This document shows, in pieces, positions 1-6,082 of a stretch of 9,715 nucleotides of DNA. The number at the start of each line of letters is the position of its first letter. The first letter of the stretch is position 1. The stretch is taken from NCBI GenBank assembly GCA_019241095.1, contig JAFAXJ010000633.1:1-9715 (forward strand), read 5' to 3'. This stretch comes from Verrucomicrobiota bacterium (GTDB lineage Bacteria; Verrucomicrobiota; Verrucomicrobiia; Chthoniobacterales; JAFAMB01). Made by a program: the position numbers and the translations under genes. The notes beneath the pieces were generated by a model. The model did no database searches and was not told the origin of the DNA. It saw nothing but the letters and a program-made list of their open reading frames with translations.

Positions 1-169
1 GTATTAATCAAAGAGCTTGCATCTGCTCCCGCGCACCCGCCCATTGCAACTATCTAGACTTTCGAGTAGTGACGCTTTCTATTGTCGGACTACCGCTTAA
101 TTCTCGTAACTAACTCAATGCCCGAATTCCGCTGGGAAAACAGTGACTCACGTCGAAGCAAGAGGTGTT

Positions 170-202
170 ATGGAGCCGAGCAACTATAAGCGACTGATTT
201 AA
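170..202 (+). other. Possible 10-codon leader ORF overlapping the symporter start
   Basis: An ATG at 170 opens a frame reading MEPSNYKRLI and ending in TAA at 200-202. The last A of that stop is the first base of the symporter ATG (TAATG). A purine-rich AGAGG at 161-165 lies 4 nt before the ATG, whereas no Shine-Dalgarno sequence precedes the symporter start. The arrangement is the classic geometry for termination-reinitiation, so the short frame may deliver ribosomes to the symporter. A frame this short can arise by chance and the peptide resembles nothing I know, so the coupling role is inference. Confidence 0.25.
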
Positions 203-1893
203 TGTTGGACCCAACAATCTCACGGCCAAGCCTGATTATCGATGGGTTAGTGCTCATAACATATTTTTTAGGAATAGTAGGTATAGGGCTGCTTGCCGGC
301 AGAAAAAACAAAAATCTCAACGACTTCGCGCTCGGGAGTCGGTCCATACCCTGGTGGGTCGTACTCGCTTCAATTATTGCAGCTGAAACGAGTGCAGCGA
401 CCTTTCTCGGGACACCCGCAGAAGGATTTAAAACAAGAAGCTTTGTTTATGCTCAATTAACAATCGGAACAATTCTTGCGCGTATTGTAATAGCATTCAC
501 GTTCATTCGTCCGTACTATCATTATGGGGTTCAAAGCATCTATGAATTTCTCGATATACGTTTTGGTCCTTGGACCAAGAATTTAGCTAGCGGCATATTC
601 TTATGTACACGCGTGCTAGGTATTGGGGTGCGACTATATCTTGGTGGAGTTATCATCAAAGTGGTCTGGCATTATCTTTTTCCAGGTACCATTATTGACC
701 TGAGGATCTATGTTGTTGGAATTTTATTTGTCACTATCATTACCACGTTATACACTGCAATCGGTGGAATAAAAGCAGTAGTCTGGACTGATTTCATTCA
801 GGCAACTCTGATGGTTAGTTCGATGGGGTTTGCAATTTTTCTCTTGCTGCACCGGATTCCTGGCGGCATGACCTCTCATTTCCACGGGTTCCCTCAAGTG
901 TTTCAAGTAGGTTGGAATAGCAGCGAAACCTTTGGGACGGCGCTCAAGCAAATGCTGGAAGAACCCTACACGATTTTTGCAGCAATTATTGCGCAAACCT
1001 TTTACACAATGGCGACCCACGGTACCGATCAGGACAACGTGCAAAGAATGCTCACTGCATCTGACTTCAATAAATCCCGATTGTCGCTCATTCTAAGCGG
1101 TTTCGCCGATCTTCCGATAGCGTTCGGCTTTCTTTTGGTCGGAATTTTACTGGCGACCTACTATCAATTATCTCCTGATCCGGGGATGCCTGCTGCCGAT
1201 AATGAGATATTCGCGTATTACATTGTCACTCAAATGCCGGTCGGGATGAGGGGCCTGATTATAGCCGGTATTTTCGCAACAATGATGGGATCTACTTCAG
1301 CTGCACTCAATGCACTGGCCACTAGTTTTACAAAAGATTTTTGTGTGCCTTATCTATTAAAAGGCCGCTCAGAAACATTGCAAATCCGGGTAGTGAGAAT
1401 GGCTACAATTATGTTTGGCGGTCTCATGATCATTGTAGCCGCCATAGCAGCAGCTGCGGTGCTTCACGATTCGAAGCTTACAATTATTCCGTTGGCTTTG
1501 CAGAGTTTTGGATACGCTTACGGATCGCTTCTGGCGGTTTTCTTACTCGGCATGCTTACGCGCACTCGCGGCAGTGACCGGATGAACGTATTGGGCATGG
1601 GCCTAGGTATTTTGGCGGTGTTAACTCTAAGCAGAGTTAGAGTCCCTGCCATTGATGTTCATTCTTTATTGTTTTACGGCAAGCTTGTTCCTCAGGATTG
1701 GTCAGTGGGTGGATGGTTACCCGAGTGGTGGCCGGTCATTTCTTTTCCTTGGTGGGTAATGTTGGGGTGTTTGGTATGTTTCAGTTTCAGTATTATTTTC
1801 GCGACTCCGATTGCCAGAATCAAGAATCTTCAGGAGCGGAATATATCGTCCAGTGGGCAGAGCTTACTCCGAGGTCAAGAAAAACTTTCGTAA
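202..1893 (+). CDS. Sodium:solute symporter (SSS family)
   Basis: Integral inner-membrane protein of 563 residues expected to couple solute uptake to Na+ entry. It is hydrophobic almost throughout, consistent with about 13 membrane helices. The N-terminal segment has the family pattern: helix 1, then a loop with DFALGSRSIPWW, then SIIAAETSAATFLGTP around residues 53-67. TDFIQATLM lies near residues 196-204. Residues 363-379 (GSTSAALNALATSFTKD) match the helix that in family members such as vSGLT supplies small and hydroxyl residues (S364, T365, S366 region) to a Na+ site. Length is normal for the family. The substrate cannot be told: SSS members carry sugars, amino acids, sialic acid and other solutes, and no catabolic gene is visible nearby. 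ATG 202 fits the family N-terminus; it lacks a Shine-Dalgarno sequence and overlaps a leader ORF stop. Family call is sure, substrate unknown. Confidence 0.93.
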   Translation: MLDPTISRPSLIIDGLVLITYFLGIVGIGLLAGRKNKNLNDFALGSRSIPWWVVLASIIAAETSAATFLGTPAEGFKTRSFVYAQLTIGTILARIVIAFTFIRPYYHYGVQSIYEFLDIRFGPWTKNLASGIFLCTRVLGIGVRLYLGGVIIKVVWHYLFPGTIIDLRIYVVGILFVTIITTLYTAIGGIKAVVWTDFIQATLMVSSMGFAIFLLLHRIPGGMTSHFHGFPQVFQVGWNSSETFGTALKQMLEEPYTIFAAIIAQTFYTMATHGTDQDNVQRMLTASDFNKSRLSLILSGFADLPIAFGFLLVGILLATYYQLSPDPGMPAADNEIFAYYIVTQMPVGMRGLIIAGIFATMMGSTSAALNALATSFTKDFCVPYLLKGRSETLQIRVVRMATIMFGGLMIIVAAIAAAAVLHDSKLTIIPLALQSFGYAYGSLLAVFLLGMLTRTRGSDRMNVLGMGLGILAVLTLSRVRVPAIDVHSLLFYGKLVPQDWSVGGWLPEWWPVISFPWWVMLGCLVCFSFSIIFATPIARIKNLQERNISSSGQSLLRGQEKLS

Positions 1894-1908
1894 AGAGATA
1901 ATCTCTTT
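1892..1908. promoter_or_regulatory. Perfect 17-bp palindrome at the symporter stop codon
   Basis: AAAGAGAT and ATCTCTTT are perfect 8-bp arms about a single central A at 1900; the first two bases are also the last two of the symporter TAA. As RNA it would form a 7-bp AU-rich stem with a 3-nt loop, but the nearest T-run (1926-1931) is 17 nt further on, too far for a textbook intrinsic terminator. It could be an operator-like protein site, a weak terminator or chance. Confidence 0.3.
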
Positions 1909-2228
1909 CAGCAGTTTTCTGGCACTTTTTTCTTGCCGAGTTCGACAGCGAATTTTAATCTAGGTCCCTCTTCGCGGCAGTCTGGTGAAACAGGCTGTGA
2001 ATATCTGGTGAATAATGTATGCTACTTATCTTTAAAAATCTAAGTGTTAGAGTGCGACGTTACCAGGCGAAGAAGGAGTTAGCCGGCCGCATAGCAGCGG
2101 AGAGTCACTTCAAAAGATTGATAACCCCCTCAATCAAAAGTACTTAATACCGGATTACCCCAGGTGATTGCATCGCTGAAATGCGCGCGAGACCAACAGG
2201 TGTTGCAGTGCATGGGAGCTGAAACGAG
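1894..2228 (+). promoter_or_regulatory. dnaA upstream region, candidate oriC / autoregulatory region
   Basis: This 335-nt gap contains no convincing gene. Its main structure is a set of three DnaA-box-like sites, all reading TTATNCACA on the minus strand: GGTGAAACA at 1984-1992 (7/9 to consensus), TGTGAATAT at 1996-2004 (8/9) and GGTGAATAA at 2007-2015 (8/9). Starts are 12 and 11 nt apart, close to one helical turn. An AT-rich stretch follows directly (2011-2043), which could be an unwinding element. TCTAA-GTG-TTAGA at 2039-2051 is a small palindrome. A weak promoter guess is TTGATA at 2118-2123 with TACTTAAT at 2141-2148. Position beside dnaA is where many bacteria keep oriC, but no origin function is shown here; it may serve only dnaA autoregulation. 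Confidence 0.4.
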
Positions 2229-3629
2229 ATGAATTTACCAACGGGCAATGTGGATAAATCCCTTATGGACGAAAGCTTTCGGCGGATTTGGGATCAAATA
2301 GCAACAGGTATACGTCCTCATGTCAGCGCTGATGCATTCCAGCGTTGGTTTGCTGCTATCGAGTTAGTTAAAGCTGATGAGATTGCGCTCACTTTTCAGG
2401 TGCCTAATACCATTTATCAGCTCTGGATAGAAAGTAACTACCTATCGCTTGTGAAAAGTGCTACGACCGGTGTTCTTGGCAGCGAACGTACCATCCATTT
2501 CCGAATCGCAGATGCAGAACAGGTAAATGCTGACCCCGAATCGTTAGTTCTTCCCGAACCTGCGCCGGAGGTCAACAATTCGGAAAAGGACTTGGAGAGC
2601 GCAAACAATTTAGGAATGAACCCGCGCAATACGTTTGAAACGTTTGTTGTCGGTTCTAATAACCAGTTTGCGCACGCAGCCGCCCTAGCGGTCGCTCAAT
2701 CACCGGCAAAGACTTATAACCCGCTTTTCATTTACGGGGGGGTAGGGCTAGGTAAAACCCATCTGATGCAAGCCATAGGGCAGCAAGTAGTTGAGCGTAA
2801 AAAAAGCTTCAAGGTGATGTATCTTTCCAGCGAACGATTCACTAACGAGTTTATTGATGCAATCCAGCATAATACTCTGGTTAAGTTCAGAAAGCGTTAT
2901 CGCCAGGCTGATGTACTGTTAATCGACGATATCCATTTTCTTTCTGGTAAAGAACGATCTCAGGAGGAATTTTTTCACACCTTCAATACCTTATTCGATG
3001 GCCGTAAGCAGATCGTTCTTTCGAGCGATCGGCCAGCGAGCGAAATTGCTAATCTTGAGCATCGCCTTGTATCCCGATTCGAATGGGGGTTAACAGCCGA
3101 ATTGCAACCTCCCGATATTGAGACTCGAATGGCTATTCTCAGGAAAAAAGCTCAGGCTTTGCACGTGCAACTAGCGCCCGAGGTGCTGGAGTTTCTTGCC
3201 CAGCGAGTCAGATCAAATGTGCGCCGTTTGGAGGGTGCACTCATGCGAGTCGCCTCTTTTGCTTCTTTGAGTGGCCGGGAGGTCTCACGAGAAACCGTCG
3301 AGCAACTCTTGCGGGATATCCTTCAGGAAGAAGCGAGAAAAATCGTGACGATCGATCAAATCCAGAGAAAGGTTGCGGAACATTTTGATGTTCGTTTGGC
3401 AGACATGACGAGCAAACGGCGTCCTGCAAATATCGCCTTTCCTAGGCAGGTTGCCATGTACTTGGCGCGGCGGCATACAAAAGCTTCGCTGAATGAAATT
3501 GGCGATGCCTTCGGGGGACGTGATCACGGAACGGTGTTGCACGCCTGCAAAGCGGTTTCTCAAAGAATGGGAAAGGAAGATCAACTACGCCAATTAATTT
3601 CACTGCTGAACACTCAGTTGGAACGATGA
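2229..3629 (+). CDS. dnaA: Chromosomal replication initiator protein DnaA
   Basis: AAA+ ATPase that binds DnaA boxes, melts the origin and helps load the replicative helicase; it also acts as a transcription regulator. All four domains are visible in 466 residues. Domain I is about 13-95 (FRRIWDQI, FQRWFAAIEL). Domain II is a short acidic linker to about 130. Domain III starts at N131 (NPRNTFETF), with Walker A GGVGLGKT at 170-177, Walker B VLLIDDIH at 229-236 and the arginine-finger region RLVSRFEWG at 279-287. Domain IV has the helix-turn-helix signature, with RDHGT at 431-435. G434 replaces the Ser/Thr/Pro of the usual signature. ATG 2229 has GGGAG 8 nt upstream. M13 (ATG 2265) lines up better with the start of many DnaA proteins but has no Shine-Dalgarno. 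A perfect DnaA box lies between these two starts. Confidence 0.98.
   Translation: MNLPTGNVDKSLMDESFRRIWDQIATGIRPHVSADAFQRWFAAIELVKADEIALTFQVPNTIYQLWIESNYLSLVKSATTGVLGSERTIHFRIADAEQVNADPESLVLPEPAPEVNNSEKDLESANNLGMNPRNTFETFVVGSNNQFAHAAALAVAQSPAKTYNPLFIYGGVGLGKTHLMQAIGQQVVERKKSFKVMYLSSERFTNEFIDAIQHNTLVKFRKRYRQADVLLIDDIHFLSGKERSQEEFFHTFNTLFDGRKQIVLSSDRPASEIANLEHRLVSRFEWGLTAELQPPDIETRMAILRKKAQALHVQLAPEVLEFLAQRVRSNVRRLEGALMRVASFASLSGREVSRETVEQLLRDILQEEARKIVTIDQIQRKVAEHFDVRLADMTSKRRPANIAFPRQVAMYLARRHTKASLNEIGDAFGGRDHGTVLHACKAVSQRMGKEDQLRQLISLLNTQLER
2249..2257 (-). promoter_or_regulatory. Perfect DnaA box (TTATCCACA)
   Basis: The plus strand reads TGTGGATAA, the exact complement of the strong DnaA box TTATCCACA. 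It covers codons 7-10 of the annotated dnaA frame, or lies 7 nt upstream of the alternative start at 2265. Autoregulation by DnaA binding to its own promoter or leader is known in several bacteria. The box is the strongest match seen in the window and strengthens the weaker upstream sites. Whether it is bound is inference. Confidence 0.55.
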
Positions 3630-3695
3630 GTGCCAAGTTCTTGCCTTGCATGGGCTTGCGGAGCCTTCAGCCGCATGATTTGATAGATCGCATCC

Positions 3696-4790
3696 ATGAA
3701 ATTTAGTGTCAGCAAGGACAAGCTGCTCGAGGGCCTTTCTATCGTTCAAAATGTCGTCAGTACACGTACAACGCTACCAATCCTTTCAAACGTGCTGCTC
3801 CAGGCGAGTGAGGGAGAAATCCGACTGACGACCACTGACCTCGACGTGGGTGTGCGAGGCAGTGTTGAGGCCGTAGTTGAACGTACCGGGGCAACTACCC
3901 TCCCGGCCAGACGCCTCTTTTCAATTGTACGTGAACTGCCCGCCGCGGAAATCTATTTCGATGTGGACGGCAGGAATTTTGCCTCCATCCGAAGCGGCCC
4001 CAGCTACTTTAAGATACTTGGCCTTCCCGAGGAAGAGTTCCCGCCTCTCGCACGTTTCGATGATGCTCGCGTATACGGCATTCCGCAAAAGGAATTGAAG
4101 GATGGACTGAAAAAAACATCTTATGCCATATCGACCGATGAAACACGATATGTTCTCAACGGAATTCTGTTCTCGTTCAAAGAAAATAAACTGACCCTTG
4201 TTGCGACTGATGGACGCAGGCTGGCTTTGGTTGATCTTGAACTTGAATTCCCAAAAAGCCAGGAAGTCGATATCATCGTGCCAACAAAGGCCGTCGTAGA
4301 GCTTCAACGCCTGCTTCGGGAGGAAGGCGAAGTGAAAGTGAGTATTGGTGAGAATCAAATTGCCTTCGAACTCAATCGAACGTTGCTCATTTCGAAACTG
4401 ATTGAAGGGAATTATCCGAATTATCGTCAGGTAATACCGAGTGAAGCGAAGGAAAGGATCACCCTGGAGAGGGAAACCTTTTTGACAGCCGTACGCCGCG
4501 TGTCGCTCCTTGCCAGCGAAAAATCCAATTCTGTTAAGCTGATATTTACCAAAGGTAATATCGATATTGTGGCCAACACTCCAGATGTTGGAGAAGCCAA
4601 AGAGTCGCTACCGGTCATGTACAAGGGGCGGGATTTCTCGATTGCCTTCAATCCTGAGTTCTTGATGGCGCCCTTGCGCAACCTGTCGAACGATGAAGTG
4701 TACTTGGACCTGATCGATGAAATGAGCCCCGGGGTGGTTAAAATACCGGGTCCTTTTTTGTACGTTTTGATGCCGATGCGTTTGAGCTGA
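3696..4790 (+). CDS. dnaN: DNA polymerase III beta subunit (sliding clamp)
   Basis: Ring-shaped dimeric clamp that encircles DNA and tethers polymerase III and repair enzymes. The 364-residue length is normal and the whole protein reads as the family: N-terminal MKFSVSKDKLLEGLSIVQNV and STRTTLPILSNVLL, central YVLNGILFSF and ATDGRRLALVDLEL, LIEGNYPNYRQVIP at the second/third domain join, FNPEFLMAPLRNL, and the C-terminal YVLMPMRL that helps form the binding pocket for clamp-binding motifs. It starts 66 nt after dnaA on the same strand, the common dnaA-dnaN order, so co-transcription is likely. No clear Shine-Dalgarno precedes ATG 3696, but the N-terminus fits the family exactly. The next genes are not recF and gyrB as in many genomes. 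Confidence 0.98.
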   Translation: MKFSVSKDKLLEGLSIVQNVVSTRTTLPILSNVLLQASEGEIRLTTTDLDVGVRGSVEAVVERTGATTLPARRLFSIVRELPAAEIYFDVDGRNFASIRSGPSYFKILGLPEEEFPPLARFDDARVYGIPQKELKDGLKKTSYAISTDETRYVLNGILFSFKENKLTLVATDGRRLALVDLELEFPKSQEVDIIVPTKAVVELQRLLREEGEVKVSIGENQIAFELNRTLLISKLIEGNYPNYRQVIPSEAKERITLERETFLTAVRRVSLLASEKSNSVKLIFTKGNIDIVANTPDVGEAKESLPVMYKGRDFSIAFNPEFLMAPLRNLSNDEVYLDLIDEMSPGVVKIPGPFLYVLMPMRLS

Positions 4791-5041
4791 CTGCGGGGTG
4801 TAGCCTTCGTTTAACCGCGCGGTCTTCATTTTCGTGCTCGTTCCCGTGCTCGTCATCGATTTTCCTGGCCAGCTCTCAAAACGATCTCTGGGGCGTAGCT
4901 TCGGGCGACCGTCAGGACGAGAACCGAGTACAAGGACGAGCAGGAGGACCAGGCGAAAGTGATGTCAGTCCCAGAGCAGAGGTCGTCTGAATCTCCATTT
5001 AACTTTACATCCCGAACATCGACGATAACTTCCAAATTCGC
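4791..5041. repeat. Intergenic region with imperfect inverted GCTCGT-rich repeat
   Basis: I see no gene in this 251-nt gap between dnaN and the tRNA. It holds two arms of a degenerate repeat. The left arm, at 4831-4854, is rich in GTGCTCGT on the plus strand. The right arm, about 4914-4948, is rich in ACGAG, the same words on the other strand. The cores TGCTCGTTCCCGTGCTCG (4835-4852) and the complement of 4925-4942 agree at 14 of 18 positions, with about 72 nt between them. It could be a degraded short mobile repeat, a structured RNA element or a transcription barrier; function is unknown. The promoter of the tRNA should lie in the right half, but I could not fix it. Confidence 0.45.
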
Positions 5042-5123
5042 GCTCACGTGGCGGAACTGGCAGACGCGTACGGCTCAGGACCGTATGGGGAAACCCGTGG
5101 AGGTTCGAGTCCTCTCGTGAGCA
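5042..5123 (+). tRNA. tRNA-Leu (anticodon CAG)
   Basis: An 82-nt cloverleaf can be folded by eye. The acceptor arm GCTCACG (5042-5048) pairs with CGTGAGC (5116-5122), with discriminator A at 5123. The D-arm is GCGGAACTGGCAGACGC (5051-5067). The anticodon stem TACGG/CCGTA encloses loop CTCAGGA (5074-5080) with anticodon CAG at 5076-5078, reading CUG leucine codons. A long variable arm (GGG-AAA-CCC within 5086-5098) is as expected for class II tRNA-Leu. The T-arm is GGAGG-TTCGAGT-CCTCT, with one G-U pair at the base of its stem. The 3' CCA is not encoded and must be added. The menG start codon follows 9 nt downstream, so the two may share a transcript. Confidence 0.95.
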
Positions 5124-5132
5124 ATTCTTTCC

Positions 5133-5828
5133 ATGGGTTCACACTTTTCACAAGAAAAGCCTACCACGATTCAAGAGCTGTTTAACCAGATCGCGCCGCG
5201 ATACGATTTTGCAAACAGTCTCCTGAGCGCTGGAATGGACACTTTCTGGCGACGTTATGTAGCCCGTCAGGTCGCGCGCTGGAAACCCAAAACCGTTTTG
5301 GATGTGGCAACTGGGACGGGAGGGTTGGCCGAGGAAATTAAGCGCCGGATCCCAAATTGCAGAGTCTTTGGCGCGGATTTTTGTATACCTATGCTGCTAC
5401 GTGCACAAAACAGAGGGCTTGTAGATCTGGTCGTATCCGATGGGCTCGCTCTGCCTTTTGACAATGCAACTTTTGACGTTGTTACAGTTGCTTTCGGCAT
5501 TCGAAATATGGCCTCCATCAAAGACGCTCTGGAAGAAATGCATAGGCTTTTGCGACCGGGCGGACATGGTTTGGTTCTCGACTTTTCGCTTCCAGCACCG
5601 CCGCTTCAATCGCCCTATCGATTCTATCTTCATCACATTCTCCCGAAAGTAGCAGGGTTTGTCACCGGGCGACCGGAAGCCTATGAATACTTTGGAGACA
5701 GTATCGAGACTTTTCCGAAAGGTTCGGTTATGCTGGAACGATTTGCATCCGCAGGTTTTGATAACAGAACTGCGGCTCTCCTGAGTTTTGGAATTGTTAC
5801 GGTCTACACCGGACAGAAATTAAGCTGA
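5133..5828 (+). CDS. menG: Demethylmenaquinone methyltransferase (MenG/UbiE family)
   Basis: SAM-dependent C-methyltransferase acting at the last step of menaquinone synthesis (or the ubiquinone counterpart), working on membrane-embedded quinone precursors from the cytoplasmic side. In 231 residues it shows the family N-terminal signature [19 protein letters not shown] (about 21-39), the SAM-binding motif [10 protein letters not shown] (about 55-64), acidic post-motif [27 protein letters not shown] (second signature) and the C-terminal [12 protein letters not shown] and [10 protein letters not shown]. It is close to MenG/UbiE rather than a generic methyltransferase. No ubiquinone gene is seen, so menaquinone is the likelier product; this is inference. 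ATG 5133 is the first possible start: an in-frame TGA at 5118-5120 lies in the tRNA. No Shine-Dalgarno is present. Confidence 0.93.
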   Translation: MGSHFSQEKPTTIQELFNQIAPRYDFANSLLSAGMDTFWRRYVARQVARWKPKTVLDVATGTGGLAEEIKRRIPNCRVFGADFCIPMLLRAQNRGLVDLVVSDGLALPFDNATFDVVTVAFGIRNMASIKDALEEMHRLLRPGGHGLVLDFSLPAPPLQSPYRFYLHHILPKVAGFVTGRPEAYEYFGDSIETFPKGSVMLERFASAGFDNRTAALLSFGIVTVYTGQKLS

Positions 5829-6082
5829 TGGAGCGCGTGTTCGCTCATGATCGAGGTCTGGAACGCAGGCTCGCATCTCCGGAGCTACCCCCCTGCTTGG
5901 CTACCCCCCGTTGCGCAGCAGGGTTAATCATTTTCCCCTTTCTCTTTCTATTCCTCGGTCTTCCAGGAGGTCAACCCACTGCTTAGTTGCAGATAGCGAG
6001 CCGAAAAAGATTTGAAACGAGAAGGGGCAACGAGAACAAAAACGAGAGATAGTAAACCAGGTACTGAGGATGTGCTCACGAA
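5829..6082. other. Convergent intergenic region with short repeats
   Basis: This 254-nt gap separates two genes that face each other, so terminators for both directions are expected. No gene is apparent. It contains a perfect 10-bp direct repeat GCTACCCCCC at 5884-5893 and 5900-5909, a pyrimidine-rich tract at 5928-5956, and three spaced copies of AACGAGAA or AACGAGAG at 6016-6023, 6029-6036 and 6041-6048. The last group resembles the ACGAG words of the repeat arm upstream of the tRNA. Confidence 0.4.
5891..5923 (+). terminator. Possible terminator hairpin after menG
   Basis: CCCTGCT (5891-5897) and AGCAGGG (5917-5923) are perfect 7-bp arms around a 19-nt loop, followed by TTAATCATTTT. Position about 65 nt after the menG stop suits a terminator. 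The large loop and broken T-run make it a weak candidate; it may act in either direction. Confidence 0.3.

Noticed and set aside
1..57. Open frame from the window edge ending in TAG at 55-57 (ends ...HPPIATI), possibly the tail of an upstream gene
   Set aside because: Only 18 codons are visible, no family is recognisable, and an open run of this length is expected by chance.
1624..1643. 7-bp inverted repeat ACTCTAA / TTAGAGT with a 6-nt loop
   Set aside because: It is inside the symporter coding sequence with no T-run and no reason for a regulatory role; likely chance.
2118..2148. TTGATA ... TACTTAAT as the dnaA promoter
   Set aside because: The -10 match is poor at 17-nt spacing and needs 19 nt for a better one; too weak to list as its own feature.
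3921..4358. 145-codon open frame antisense to dnaN
   Set aside because: It lies wholly inside a certain gene, has no recognisable domain, and its composition is what the antisense frame of dnaN would give.
5042..5123. tRNA-Leu as an integration site for a genomic island
   Set aside because: No integrase gene and no second copy of the tRNA 3' end was seen in the window; menG directly follows the tRNA.
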